Assembly (NCBI GenBank): GCA_022695795.1
Contig: MU404199.1
Span: 1-64,000, forward strand
Reading direction: 5' to 3'
Length of the DNA stretch: 64,000 nucleotides
From: Biscogniauxia marginata
Lineage: Eukaryota > Ascomycota > Sordariomycetes > Xylariales > Xylariaceae
The translations under genes and the position numbers were made by a program. Positions 11,424-23,929 of the stretch are shown here, piece by piece. How positions within the stretch are numbered: position 1 is the first letter of the stretch; each line of letters begins with the position of its first letter. The notes under the pieces were generated by a model that was given only the letters and a program-made list of their open reading frames with translations, was not told the DNA's origin and made no database searches.

Positions 11424-12922
11424 ATGCTGCTACGGAGCACGCTAGCAGCCCTCGGCGCAGCGACCTTGACGGCCGCTGTCACCACTTTGGAAGTTCAGGG
11501 CAACCAGTTTGTTAACTCCAAGACCGGAAATGCCTTCCAGATCGTTGGTATGGCCTATCAGATTGGTGGGAGCGCAGGATACGACCCTGCTCACGGAAAA
11601 GACCCCCTATCCAATGGCGATATCTGCAAGCGAGACGCCGCCCTCATGCAGCAGCTTGGTATCAACACCATTCGGGTATACAACCTGGACCCTAACCTGA
11701 ACCACGACGAATGCGCCAGCATCTTCAATTCCGTGAGTTTTCCCCCTCTATATATATATATATATGACAGATGTGAGAGCTAACTGTGTCATAGGCTGGC
11801 ATTTACATGTTAATCGACGTCAACTCACCTCTGGCTGGCGAATCACTGAACAGCGCGAAGCCGTGGGAATCATACTTCTCCGGCTACCTCAACCGTACCT
11901 TCGCCATTGTGGAGAACTTCAAGGCGTACCCTAACCTGCTCGGCTTCTTCGCTGGTAATGAGGTCATCGACGCCGTTAAGACCGGTGGCACGGCACCTCC
12001 TTACATCCGTGCTGTAACTCGTGACCTCAAGAACTACATCAAGAACCATGCCGACCGCGCGATCCCCGTGGGCTACTCTGCTGCTGATGTTCGTGATGTT
12101 CTGGAGGACTCGTGGAACTACTTCCAGTGCGCCATCGACGGTGACAAGGACGACATGTCTCGAGCCGACATGTTCGCCCTGAACAGCTACTCCTGGTGCG
12201 GTGACAGCAGCTTCGAGAAGTCTGGGTACGACCAGCTAGTTGCCCTGTTCGAGAAGAGCTCTGTTCCCATCTTCTATTCCGAATTCGGCTGCAACACGCC
12301 CTCGCCCCGTGTTTTCACCGAGATTGAAACCATCTACAGCGATAAGATGATGGGTGTCTTCTCTGGTGGTGTCGTTTACGAATATGCTCAGGAGCCCAAC
12401 AATTATGGCCTGGCTGAAATCAATGATGACGACACCGTCGATCTTCTTACCGATTATGCCACTCTCCAGAAGGAGTACCAAAAGGTTGACTTCACACAAA
12501 TCCAGAGCATCAAGGCCTCTGGCAACTCTGTGGATCCCCCTGAGTGCCAGGCTTCTCTGATCAAGGAGGATGGCTTCAACAACAACTTCACCCTCCCGAA
12601 TCTGCCTCCTGGAGCTCAGGATATCATCGACAATGGTGTTAGCCCCAAGATCAACGGCAAGATCGTCGAAATTAGCGACTGGTCTGTCTCCCATACGGTG
12701 AAGGATGCAGATGGTAAGGAGATCACCGGCCTGGAGGTCAAGCCTCTCAGCGACGGCGAAGTCAATACACCGGGTGGTACCGGCACTGGTAGCTCTTCCG
12801 GCTCGGACGAGAGCGGCAACGCTGCCCCCCGGCTTGCCCCTGTCGGCAGCTTCTCGGCCATGATGATGATCGTGCCTACGGTTCTCTCACTGGCCTTTGG
12901 AGCTGGTTTCTCCATGATCTAA
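11424..12922 (+). CDS. GPI-anchored 1,3-beta-glucanosyltransferase, GH72
   Basis: Elongates and cross-links beta-1,3-glucan at the outer face of the plasma membrane. Exons 11424-11732 and 11795-12922 (intron GTGAGT...TAG) give 478 residues. A signal peptide covers about the first 19 residues. The GH72 barrel follows; the acid/base Glu159 lies in AGNEVID and the nucleophile Glu266 in FYSEFGCN. A C-terminal Ser/Gly-rich linker and a hydrophobic tail (MMMIVPTVLSLAFGAGF) after GNAAP form a GPI-attachment signal. There is no Cys-rich X8/CBM43 module after the catalytic domain, so this is the short GH72-minus type, like Aspergillus Gel1. No defect is seen. Confidence 0.95.
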
Positions 12923-13921
12923 ATGATTTGGTTGTGTCCCGAACAAATAGTTCGACGTTAATGATGTTTGATACCACACGGGACCTTCAGGGGGAATGAA
13001 GGGTTAGAATAATCGGTTGGTGTTTTTTAGACATGTCTTGATGCAATCCCCTAGTCATGTCTTTCTGGGTCGTGTCTTGTTTCTTTTCTGAACGTCACGA
13101 ATTGACCCCCTGGTGTCGGCTGGCAAGGTATAGAGGAAGCCCTTTTTCTTGTATGTTAGGTTATGCACCATTTTTGTGCGGTACATAGGCAAAATTGGCG
13201 CTTTCTTGACAAATATCCTTATTTTCTCTATGACCCCTTCTACTAAAATTAATTATAATTTTTATGTCATACGTATAGTCGAGTCTGACTATGGAACTTC
13301 GTTATGTTACTCGGAGTACTGTGTTGGGTTCGTAGACAATGGTAATAATAATTATTACCTACCTCGTAAGGAAGTAGGCGGTTCGCTTACACCGTTTATT
13401 TAGCTGCAGCTCGAAAGCTTTCGCTAAGTTCAACTCGGATTGAAGTAAATTTATTTGCTTTTGTATCTTCCCGATACTCTTGTTGAAATATGGGGCTATA
13501 CGACCCCTAGTCACCTGTATCGGCTTCGCCCATCTATCTAGACTTACCTTGAACTAATACACTTGATCCTATCTTCATATCATCGCCTCATCTTAACGAC
13601 TCTCTATCCTTTTCTCTGTTTCCCTTTCTTTTTATCGCTGGATACGGTCTATAAGGCACTTTTATGACACGTTTGTTGATCCAAAAAAAACCGTGGACCT
13701 TTCTTTATTGAAGCTGGTACCAACATATAGGTCTTCGTGGGTATTGTGAATACAACATCTTTCAGTTTAAGAAGAACTATGCAATGTGTTGTTTTAATTG
13801 TTCTGTCACCAGACAATTATTTAAAGCACCTCCACCATCAATTCAATACCTCGTGAGTAACATTGCTAGCAACACTGCCATACAAACCAGAATTTATCTT
13901 CCCTTTTTACTAACCATTAAA
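12923..13921. other. Intergenic region
   Basis: GH72 3' flank and J-protein upstream region. A continuous reading frame upstream of 13922 extends the J-protein to an ATG at 13784, but that extension looks non-conserved. No separate gene is seen. Confidence 0.45.
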
Positions 13922-14575
13922 ATGCACACTGTCGAAGCATACAAAATCTTAGAGCTTGGATACGATGTATCAAGTCTCACACAAATCAAGGATGCTTTTA
14001 GGAGGCAATCGCTACTCCACCATCCGGATAAGGTAGGGAATTCCGAAGAGTCGCACGAGAACATGGCAAGAATTAACCTCGCTTATGAGTTGTTAAAAGA
14101 CAACTGGGACAAAGAACAAGAAATAAAGGAACATGAACAAAGCGTTACAACCAGTGACGTTCAAAGAGAGGAAGTTGGGAAAAGACAAGCAAACAACGTC
14201 CAGACTGAAAAGAAGGCCGGTGGTTCTATGTGGGCAAACGATGGTAGCAGAGAGCGTCCAAATATGCCGTTCGCACCTACGCAAGTCGACCTCGGGAATT
14301 TACTAGACGAATGTGATGGAGTGACCTTACGTCTACACAAGATACAGGCTGCCACTAAAAAGCGGCCCTGTCCGGGGATCAACGTATGGGAACTTCGATA
14401 TTACCTGGACCAACAGCAAGGCTGGATGAGGGATATCACAGCCTGGATGGAGTCTGAGGAGGAGATTGGCCCTAGCAACATGGAAGAATTTGCGAAGATA
14501 CGCCGGCTCACGGGAGATACCAAGACGATTTTTAACTGGTTCGACAAGTTGCTCGAAAGGACAATCAAGAAATAA
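13922..14575 (+). CDS. J-domain (DnaJ-like) protein of unknown role
   Basis: A single-exon gene of 217 residues. Residues 4-60 form a J-domain: EAYKILEL, helix II DAFRRQSLLHHPDK with the HPD tripeptide at residues 34-36, and helix III NMARINLAYELLKD. J-domains stimulate the ATPase of an Hsp70 partner. The rest is charged and rich in Trp and Glu with no Gly/Phe region or zinc finger, so this is a class III-type J-protein. An ATG at 13784 would add 46 residues, but the start at 13922 places the J-domain at the N-terminus and is preceded by A at -3. The client and the compartment cannot be told from sequence. It is more AT-rich than neighbouring genes, suggesting weak expression or an accessory character. 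Confidence 0.75.
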   Translation: MHTVEAYKILELGYDVSSLTQIKDAFRRQSLLHHPDKVGNSEESHENMARINLAYELLKDNWDKEQEIKEHEQSVTTSDVQREEVGKRQANNVQTEKKAGGSMWANDGSRERPNMPFAPTQVDLGNLLDECDGVTLRLHKIQAATKKRPCPGINVWELRYYLDQQQGWMRDITAWMESEEEIGPSNMEEFAKIRRLTGDTKTIFNWFDKLLERTIKK

Positions 14576-15536
14576 TCTACCAATCCGTGACACAAAGGCG
14601 TACCCTAGCGGATAGGCCACAATGTTGTGTTGCACGGAGGGCTCAAGCTAGAATATAATCTCGTACAAATCCCCCCAACCGTCATATGATTCATACAGCA
14701 AGAGTCACGATAACAAGCTACCGCCAAAAAATAGCTCCACGATCATACTCCGATGCGGACAGGGCTTTAATTATAAAGCACTGGAGTTTATATGAATAAT
14801 ATAATGCCATTGTTACCGGGGAGAACAGTAACTGTATATAAGAATACGGGGTACAGAGTTTGAGGGATGAGAAATGGATAGCGACCCATGTAAAAAGGGT
14901 AGAGACGCTTATCGAAGTTCCTCTAAACTCTTCGTAACGCGATGTCCCAGAACGAACCGATACGCGCGCACATATAAGGAATGAAAAGAGGAAGAGAGAG
15001 TAAATACATTATAACTTCATCTAAAAGCCTAACAACTAAATTTAATTACTCATCGTGTGATAATTATTGTATACCTATAAAATGCCCATTGTGAAACTAA
15101 ATGTGTAATTTGCTGAAAAAGGTGTCAAGGGGGTAGCTGTTATGTACAGGTACAAGGCACTCCGCAGCCGTCATGTATATAATAGACAGGTTCTCTCACA
15201 CTCTAGATAGCTCTTCACCTAATCAAGCAACCTCATAACCCTGTATTTTAACATAATTGTTGAGTTACTAAAGTCCAACCACTGTGAGACGTAGATAACA
15301 TATAGATTCCTGCTGTTTCAACCCATTGAAAATAATGTACCGCAATACTGTAGGGGATGGATTGCATACCTTCCGCCTAAATTAATATCCCTACTCGTAG
15401 CGCATTAATATGGGAAGCTCGCGAAATTTCTACGTGTACATTTCTCATTCCATCCATTCTAGAATACCTATTCATACCCGAATATCTATTCCCACAATGT
15501 CGACATAGATAACTGTACAACCACGGAATAAGTAGA
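14576..15536. other. Intergenic, no gene recognised
   Basis: AT-leaning DNA between two convergent genes. No frame of interest was seen on either strand. Confidence 0.5.
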
Positions 15537-16641
15537 TTAGTTTTTCTTGACCGACAGCAAGGCCCTCTCTCTTAAGTACCAACCCACGGTAAAAGCGACT
15601 CCAGGTCCAGCAAAGGCGGTAGTAATTGGAATGAGCGCAACCTGATATAGCCAATCGTTCCCAAGAAGGCCAGACGTATAAAGGTCAAGAAAAGAGTAAA
15701 CCAACCACAAGAAGGAGCTGCTGAAAAGACCTAGCTCGTCGGCCTGAAATGCTTTCCGAGCATGTGCAACAAACTCCGACTGAACTTCCCGCACAGGTAA
15801 GAATAAAGTGGACATGGGGTAAGGAGAAAGCAATAATGTGTAAACCCAAACGACAGCCGAAATAGAGCCCAGAGCTGCCAGTAGAAATTTTGTTGAGGTC
15901 AACAATGCAGTCTTACTGCTTCTGGGGTATAGGGAATAGGCTATTCCAATCCATAAGGGGGTCAGCTGCCAAGCCCAGGTCCAAAAATGGCGTGTGGTCG
16001 GCTCGGGTGCGAGAAACATGGCAAAGATCTCGCACGTGTGAAGTAAGAAGACGATTGGGAGTAAAAGTCCACTACTTTGGGTGCCCTGTAGGATAGTACG
16101 GTCCCTGACCGAGGAGCGAGCCAAATCGGATGCCGTGGGACTGAACGTGAGGCATAGGAAATAGAAAATAGGAGCTACGGATCCGATGCCTAAAAGCTGT
16201 GCGGCAAGAGTGAATATCGTAGGGCTGTACCATCAATGCATTTGTTAGTCTGCACGTTGAGATCCTTTTCTATACTTACAAATTCGCTGGCGTGTAGACG
16301 CCCCCGGGGCGATAGGATTCTAAGAGCCATATCGCATACGCAGGCCCGATGTCAATCAAAAATGAGAACGTCTGCCACGAGCTGACGGGGTCATATCCAA
16401 GCGTAGATGGCGAGAAGGTTGCCGTCGTGCCGCGCCATAGCTGATCGAGAAATTCCACGTGGTGAAAGTGGTCTAGTATAGAGATCTTCCCGCCCTCCCA
16501 CTCGATGATCCCGGAGTCGGCGAATGGCTGTTGGTTTGCTGCCAGCTTTTCGACGTCCATGGTGCGGAGGCACCAGGCAGCGATGAAAAGAAATGGCACC
16601 GCCTGGATGGCACGTCGGATTCTGGCTCTTCCGAGTCCCAT
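15537..16641 (-). CDS. Polytopic membrane protein, 7-8 TM segments
   Basis: Exons 16280-16641 and 15537-16224, joined across an intron with GTAAGT donor, an ACTAAC branch-like site and a CAG acceptor, give 349 residues. Hydrophobic segments can be counted near residues 10-22, 95-115, 120-147, 165-190, 200-218, 225-245, 275-295 and 305-330. A conserved-looking loop between the first two holds FADSGIIEWEG and HFHHVEFLDQLWRG. No catalytic motif or transporter signature is recognised. The arrangement resembles integral membrane proteins often found near fungal terpenoid gene clusters (the AtmA/PaxA type), but that is an impression from memory of the family and no such cluster lies beside it. The function is left open. 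Confidence 0.7.
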
Positions 16642-18891
16642 TTCGATGAGGGTTTATGTTATCAGGGGGAAATTGGAGGGAAAGGGGTCAGCGGGGGAAG
16701 TTGAACGAGATTGGAGGTCTAGGGAAGGGGGTCGAGAAGATTTATACGCTTCGCTAATCTGATCAGTAATAATAATGACAGAAGTCAGCTGTGAAGAGTG
16801 ACAGCCTCTTGGCATTGCGATCGAGACTAAACAAAGTATCGAAATATCCTAGTTTCTTCCCTATCCGACTTACATAAAATTCCAGTACCCTCGAGCCCGC
16901 CAAAATTGTCTTTTTGGACAACTAGTGTTCCGCGTAGCTATAATTGCATCGTGTAATACAAAGTGGCTGCGCAAAGATCGCCAATCCGTAAAGGATGATA
17001 GCATACATTAAAGCACAGCTGAAGGCCTTCGGGATTCGGGCTTAACAACCCTCATTAAGGGATTGGGTGAAGGTTGTTGAGGTGCGGCACGGACAACAAC
17101 AGTGGGACTGAATGTGGAATTATCACGTTGATACCCGGTTGATACCCGGCTCAATGAATTTTTGTACGGACGATAAAATAGAACCATAACCAATAGAGCA
17201 TTTTACCCTTCTATCTTACCATACATCTCTTATTTATTGGATACGATGGCGCCAAGAAAGCAGTCTGGTAAGGGTATCTATCAATGATGTAATTCACGAC
17301 GGCCCTCCTACACGAGCTGGAGACGGAGTGCTGAGGGTACGTTCCTAGTATATAGTATTTATCACTTTTAAGATCTTTATAATGTAATTTCTATGGCCGC
17401 CTTGGCATAGGAAAATATGATTACTGCCTCTCTTCTTGTCATGTAAGTTCGCATTATTACCTCTAATAGGTAAAATTCCCCTGACATCCTATTCTTTACG
17501 CAGGTTATATACTTATTATATTGGTACCACGTCGTTAAAATTTCAGTACCGAATAGAGGTCAGGCCGATGCGTGGATCCTATAACCAACACTAGAGAAAT
17601 CCTAATAGCCAGTCTATCATAATGCAGCGTGCTTGAATGTCGGGAAGCACTATTTCTCCGGAGAATAACCTGTCATATATATATGTTGATATGGGACGAA
17701 TATATGAGGATAGGATCAAGAGTATTAGTTCAAGGTCAGTCTTGTAGATGGGCAAAGCCCATTTCATATATCACGTGTCACGATGCACCTTTAGGATTAG
17801 GTAACTAGAACTAGGGATAACCTTGAACACGTCCCTTTTACATATTTACAACCAAACTCTTTATTTTCTATTCGTGTATCCCATGTTGTTCTTCATGCCA
17901 CCCCAAGTCTTTTCTAATACAAGTCACGCCAATGGCTGCGGTGTGGAGGGGACCCAAGACCGACAGAAAGCTACGTTCAGCAGCCAGGGTGATGTATAGA
18001 GTTACCAGTAACTTCTCTCGGCATATATATTACGCATTATAAAGAGCAGTTCAGTTTAACCTTATCATTTCTTGGCTGTAAGAATCATATGATACACTTA
18101 TCTCAGTTTGCTCAAAGTTGATTAGCGCTTGTTCGTGGCGTGTTCTTACCCTCTCGCACAGGCCACTGATTATAAATCTAGGATGACAGTAAGCTACCGA
18201 GAAAATAAGAGTAGGGTTGGGGGGAGTTAGGTTGAGTTGTATGTGCGTGGAAATAACCCGTGATACCGTCTGGAGTGATACAAGACAATGTCAAGGTACA
18301 CTACAATTTGCATCATTCTCCATAACTAGTTCCAAGTTGTCGCACAGATGATAGGTCAGCAGGCTCATTCAGTGTCGTAATGCTGCAGTGCTGAAGGAAT
18401 CATCACTTATTTCTAGGTTCTAGTAGGAGGATTGTGGTATGCAAGGAGGAAAGAAAACCCATGATAATACTTCGGCTAGTCCTATCATAAGATGAAACAT
18501 GATGAAAATCGAAAAGGTGTGTCCCATAGTTATCTATGAGTTTGTTCCCTATCCACTTTCTTTTCTTTTCCGTTTTATTATAGAAGAGAAAAGGAAATCA
18601 AGGAAGAACGCCCACTACTCTATCGCCTTCTGGCTTGTCTGGTCTCAACTCTCCACTAGCCCAAATCACTGTTCCTGTGAGAGATAAACCCATCGAAAAC
18701 ACAGCTAAAAGCTAGGCCACTAGTAGCTCGACCAGCATATCCGTATGCTCTAGTAAATGTATCAAGAACTAACCATACACACGTTATCGGCCCTTGTCCT
18801 CCTAATCATGATCATCACGATTTTTATTATGCTGACTCAAGAGGAATACCCGACACACGAATTCCCACATACATGCTTTTAAGGAGGGCGG
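16642..18891. other. Gene-poor interval, 2.2 kb
   Basis: No convincing gene is seen on either strand. At 17246 a short frame starts MAPRKQSG and stops after 13 codons; its significance is unknown. The interval is moderately AT-rich but not RIP-like. Confidence 0.45.
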
Positions 18892-19443
18892 CTAATAACG
18901 GACAGTAGCTTCGGTCTTGAAGGATTTGTGGGAGGCAATGGAAAGTTGAGTGAGGTTGTTGCTAATGTTGTCTTCCAGGCCGCCCGTGCTCTTGGGCGAC
19001 AAGTTCAAATAAGCACGAATTGTGTTTAGAGACGTATTAGGGGCGCCTAGTGAGTCGTAATTGCCATCCGATGATTTATGCTTCTTGCCGTTGAACAATA
19101 ACATGCAATAGTCTATCTGGTCCTCAGTCTTGGGTATTTTCTTCTGGATATTTGTGCCATCCCCTTGTTCTATATTCGAGGGGATTACCGGAGACGGAAG
19201 AAGCAGCTCACGCAGTGAAATTTGCATTTGAGGCTTCAGAGAAACTTGATCGAATCTCAAGGTGCCTTTTTCGGTGCCTTGCGTTTTTGAGGCCGTCTCT
19301 GCGTCTTTGAGGCCGTCTAGAAGCGTGGGCTGATATACCTTACTCATATCAAGTTTCTCTCCTTTGATAGCCAGGTCTGAGAAAAATCGGTCTTCTAGCG
19401 TCTTGACCTCCTTGGTATCCTCTTTGTTTGACGGGGTTGACAT
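18892..19443 (-). CDS. Hypothetical protein, 183 aa
   Basis: An open frame of 183 codons from the ATG at 19443; the same frame is open further upstream to 19620, but the part after 19443 looks more protein-like. The sequence is polar, rich in Ser, Thr, Lys and Leu, with no signal peptide, membrane segment or known motif. Segments such as TLEDRFFSDLAIKGEKLDM and ISLRELLLPSP look like short amphipathic stretches in an otherwise disordered protein. No function is offered. It could be a lineage-specific gene or a chance frame. Confidence 0.4.
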   Translation of the reverse strand: MSTPSNKEDTKEVKTLEDRFFSDLAIKGEKLDMSKVYQPTLLDGLKDAETASKTQGTEKGTLRFDQVSLKPQMQISLRELLLPSPVIPSNIEQGDGTNIQKKIPKTEDQIDYCMLLFNGKKHKSSDGNYDSLGAPNTSLNTIRAYLNLSPKSTGGLEDNISNNLTQLSIASHKSFKTEATVRY

Positions 19444-19620
19444 GATTACGGATTTTTGTTCGTATATAGTCGTATGTGTGTTGGAAAGCGTCGTTTGGCT
19501 TGATGGAGACTCAGTATGGATAGATTGAATACATAGGGTGGAACATGCGTTGGGTTCCACAGACCAACAAGGGACGGGGAAGGTCTTGTAGAAGAAATTC
19601 TCAGAGGTTAAGGTTTCCAA

Positions 19621-21221
19621 TTCCAGAGAGGCTAGAATGCTGAACCTATTTATATGTAGGATATGGTAGCATGATCCCGTGTAGGTTGCACAAACCGGGG
19701 GTGCTCTTGTGCATGTTCAAAAGCAAGGTTAGACAGGCAGGTAGAAAATCGGTCACGAAACATTAGATCTCAATGAAAAAATAGTGATATGACAATTCAC
19801 CCCTTAGTAAGATCAATGTGGCTCTATCCTGTTCAACCCAGATTCTCGTGTAACCCATTTTTCCATCGAATAACTTCCAACACACCAACAAAAAACACAG
19901 GTGGTAGGTAACTTGGAGGTAAACCTGACCCTAATTAGCAAACAGCATTGTCCAAATATATATATTTAGGCTATCTCATTCAGCAGTCACATATAAAAGA
20001 CCTCCATCACCTTCAACAACACACACTTGTTCGCCTACTTCAGCTACTATCTAGTCTACAATGTAACTTGCGTACACTTTATGTTACAGGTAAAATATCC
20101 CTGTTTGGTTCCTTGCATCATGCAGCATACACTTTTATGAAATCTTGGAACTATGTAGGAAAATATTGTAGACGCATGGTCTACAGTGCTACATTGACAT
20201 GCCGTCATAACGCAGGGCGATATGTCAACTGACATCGCGAGAACACTGGTCCCAGATTGATCATGGCACTTTTTTTAATGGAACAAGCTTCGGCTTATCG
20301 ATGAAAATGCTCCGGACATATCACCCGAACGTAAAAACCAGTTGTCATGTGTCACCCACGTCAATCTGCTCTTCACCGGTTCTTGCACTTTAACTTATGG
20401 TCGATGCCCTACCGAGGCGCCACTTGCAAGCCGTTCACTCCCTCGGATATCCTACCATTTCTTTTCTACCCCGTTCTCTCAGCTTCCCATGACACGAAAC
20501 TATTCCCACCCTTGCGCTCATTCCTCATGCAATCTATTCGGCCCACGGAAGTGACCGACTAACGGCCTATCACTATGCTAGAAGACAACGACTCGGCTTC
20601 TGGTATTGGAACACCATCGTTTCAAACTACGCTCCATCTCGATCATATTACAGACCGACCCAAAACCAAATTAGATACCAGGCCTTTCAAAGAGGGCAAT
20701 ATACTACTCATACACAACTATACAGTGTATACTCCCGAGGACGGATAATATCTGAATGTGTCGTGTTGGTACTTACAGGAAGTTAAAGGCTCTAAAAAAT
20801 ACCGTTGAGTTGACAAGAAGATATGACGGAACGACATACCAAGAGTGCAAGGTAAGATGGTAGATACCCAAAGATATACAGATAAAGCCATATAGTGTCG
20901 TATAGTTATGGATCTATCCCCATACTCCAGCCTGAACTACAGATACTATGACTGTTATGATACCTAGAAAAGCGGTACAAACGAGACCAAGGATAGCGCG
21001 ACGACCTTGGTGATAGTCATAATGAATCAACAGAAAGGTTCAAGGATTGAAATAGGTCTTGCCCCCCCCTGCTGGTTCTTCAAATCCATGGTTGCCGAAG
21101 TTTAGGAGCTGGGACTAATGCCCAGGGGTCTGTAAACGATGGAATATGCTCATATATTATATTTCACTTTATTTCCTAGAGTGTTCTATCTTCTATGGCA
21201 CCTAGGCCTTACACTGATAAC
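19621..21221. other. Gene-poor interval, 1.6 kb
   Basis: Only short unmatched frames occur, such as 19948-20232 (+) and 20342-20562 (+). No motif or splice chain is seen. Confidence 0.45.
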
Positions 21222-22826
21222 TCAACGATGGGACGCAGAAACATGCACTTGCCAATACTTTCGCCAATCGTACCACTGCCCCTGTTCGGCTGCATTTTCG
21301 CCCTGGCCCGGCTTCCAAATACCAAAACCTCTGCCCTCGTCGTATTCGGGAAATTCTGCCCTTTTGGCGAGTAGATTACGTTTCCTGCCATCCTCCAAAA
21401 ACTGCAAAAAGTCTTCTGATACGTGCACGTATTGTCTCAGTCCTTCGTAGACATCAATCTTGGCGCCAGTTGTCCAACTGAGCAAAAACGGCTCGAGGAG
21501 TGGCGCATCAGACACGGATGGGTGCGAAGTGCCAAGTGACGTCATGAACCAGGATGAGTGCCCGCGTTTGTTGTTGTCGTCGACGATTTCGCGGACGGTA
21601 TCGAAATGAGCTCGGCCGTAGAATAAGCTGTATCGACTGCTCCATGAGTTGCTGTGGATGACCAACACCGGCACGTTGATATCGTCGTTCAACTTGCCGC
21701 TCTGCTTCCCTGGGTCTAGAATGATTGCCCCTTTAAATGGTCGCTTCGGACTTGGGCCGCCTCTGAGGGCTTGAAGAGCGCCCGTTGCACCGTAACTATG
21801 TCCTGCTACGATCATTTCATCCGTGTTGAGACGTCCAGCCCAGTTAGAGAGGTCTGAACCCTCGCCACGAGTGTTCTGCTGGAAAACATCCCCGCCTCGG
21901 CCTGAGTTGATGAGCATCAAGACACGGGCAGCCTCCTCAATCTCAGCCTCGCGGAAATTGAGCTGAGCTCTCTTGAACTCGTCCACTTTCAGGCCCTTGC
22001 CATCGGCGGTTTCCACCTCGGACATCCTAAAGGTTAACCTCACTTGATCTGATTCGCCATCTGTTACAAGGACAGAACCAGGACAGGATCCATCTCGATG
22101 CTCGAGCATGGCCACGACATAGCCCCGTGATGCTAGCTCTCCTGCATAATGGGTGTAATCCGTTCTACTGGAAGCCATGCCATGCGAAAAGATAATTACG
22201 GGGTAGGTACTGTTATCCTTCTCGTTTCGTAACACTTTCTCTGCCTCCGCCTCATCGTAGGAAGATTCTGAACTTGTGAATGATGCAGATGAGCCACTGG
22301 CTAGCGGCAAATCAGCTGTCGCCGGGATCTTAATGCCTCCTACGAGAGCACGGAGTGCGCCGGTAAAGATAGCATTGGTTAGGAAACTGTTAATGTGCGC
22401 GAACTTGGCGTATCCCTCTGCGGTTGCCGAGATAGGTCTCGGTATCCAATAGTGCTGGCGTTTCCGACCGGCCTCGTGGCTGGCTGGATAATACAATGTG
22501 AACAGGACCGACTGGAGTTCGAATGCGTTCTCTCGCGTGGCCTTGAATCGTGCCGTGTCAACGATCCGCGATGACGGCAATGACGCCTCGACATCAATGG
22601 CGCCAACAGGGTATGAACCGCTGTATTTAGGCAAGCGGGTCGCGAACAGAGGCATGGAAAAGACAAAACAGTACAACACATAAAACACGATCAAGGAGCA
22701 GACAGTGTATCGCCATGTCAGCCTGGGTCGGAGCACAGCTGGTAGTTTTCGTCTCGTGGGGGGAAGCATGTCGTCTGTGTAGGGAGCTTCGGGAAACGGC
22801 CTCATCCTGAAACATGCGATATCCAA
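21222..22826 (-). CDS. PAF-acetylhydrolase-like esterase, membrane-anchored
   Basis: An alpha/beta hydrolase of the platelet-activating-factor acetylhydrolase (lipoprotein-associated phospholipase A2) family, expected to cleave short acyl groups from phospholipids. A single exon encodes 534 residues. An N-terminal membrane segment (about residues 38-60, CSLIVFYVLYCFVFSMPLF) suggests a type II membrane protein. The oxyanion region is IIFSHGMASSRTDYTHYAG and the nucleophile elbow GHSYG has Ser344. The triad is completed by Asp371 in AIILDPGK and His435 in LGTSHPSVSDAP. Alternative in-frame ATGs at codons 8 and 20 exist. A tail of about 90 residues after the His forms the usual C-terminal helix region. 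No lesion is seen. Confidence 0.9.
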   Translation of the reverse strand: MDIACFRMRPFPEAPYTDDMLPPTRRKLPAVLRPRLTWRYTVCSLIVFYVLYCFVFSMPLFATRLPKYSGSYPVGAIDVEASLPSSRIVDTARFKATRENAFELQSVLFTLYYPASHEAGRKRQHYWIPRPISATAEGYAKFAHINSFLTNAIFTGALRALVGGIKIPATADLPLASGSSASFTSSESSYDEAEAEKVLRNEKDNSTYPVIIFSHGMASSRTDYTHYAGELASRGYVVAMLEHRDGSCPGSVLVTDGESDQVRLTFRMSEVETADGKGLKVDEFKRAQLNFREAEIEEAARVLMLINSGRGGDVFQQNTRGEGSDLSNWAGRLNTDEMIVAGHSYGATGALQALRGGPSPKRPFKGAIILDPGKQSGKLNDDINVPVLVIHSNSWSSRYSLFYGRAHFDTVREIVDDNNKRGHSSWFMTSLGTSHPSVSDAPLLEPFLLSWTTGAKIDVYEGLRQYVHVSEDFLQFLEDGRKRNLLAKRAEFPEYDEGRGFGIWKPGQGENAAEQGQWYDWRKYWQVHVSASHR

Positions 22827-23929
22827 GGGTTGTATGTACCGAGAACGTAGGTGAGCTTGGTAGATGTCGAGTTGCAGTCGGCTGTGTAGCTGGATTGAGG
22901 AGGTACGTACCTACAACTATGATGCAATAGTCCGTACACCGAGCCTTGGCGGTGGCGACCTTGTGTAACTATACCTAGCACTTCAACTACCTAATATAAG
23001 CTATTTGAGGCATCTAAACTGTACAATTAGGTTAATCTAGATGCAATTAGGTACATAGGTACTGTCAACACACAGGGACAAGTTTAGGTACACTTCAATT
23101 TCTTATTTCTACGTACGGAAAATTCACTCTCGCGGTAAATAATTTCATTCACCTGTAAGGTCCTCATTCAAGGTTGAAAGTGACAACTCGTAACTTGCGC
23201 AAGAGCTGACGTCATTAGTTCCCGACAGAGACCTAGGCTCGGATTGACCAGACGTAATGTACCTAGATCGGATCGCGAAACTAAGACTGAAAGTGAGTCG
23301 GTTGATTATGCCAATACACTTGGCGTTTGCATTTGGCTTTTGCACTTGGCTTTCTCGCCCCTCGACTAATTGTGAGTTCACATGTGGGGAGACAAATGAG
23401 GGGAAGTTGGATTTGTAGTTCGATTACATTCCCAGTACATATAGAAGAAGAATATTAAGAGTATTACTAGGGTGATCGATGTTGAAACTGTACAGATATA
23501 TTCATGAATTGAAATGTGTTAGTTGCAACTAACACTAGCATAGGAAATCCAGATATGGCAAGTACCTGAATAGGTCAATGCAGGTAGGTGTATAAGCTTA
23601 TAAGAATACATAGTTATGGGTCCACTAGCACACATCCAAATCAATGTATTGAGACGAGGTCACGTGCTTGCGCGCACCCCTTTCGTGTTGCCCCGCCAAT
23701 TAAGGTGGAATGCAGACCCCCAGACCTCCCCCATCTGAAAATCCCCCGCGTCATTTTCCCTCCAATTGCATTTCCTACAATTCCAATTCCGAAGCGTTAA
23801 TAGCGTCAAACATCTCAACCTAGCAGTACCCCAAAATCATTGTCAATCCCGGCCAAGGTCATTCCTATACTTCTATTGGTATTCCCCTACGTCCACTACT
23901 TCTAGGAATAATCATTAGTCGTAATCAAA
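22827..23929. other. Intergenic promoter region
   Basis: Between the divergent esterase and POLD4 genes. Several TAGGTAC words occur around 22900-23090. No gene is recognised. Confidence 0.5.

Noticed and set aside
12236..12694. Minus-strand frame of 152 codons in the GH72 gene
   Set aside because: It is antisense to a conserved catalytic domain and its composition follows from the sense codons.
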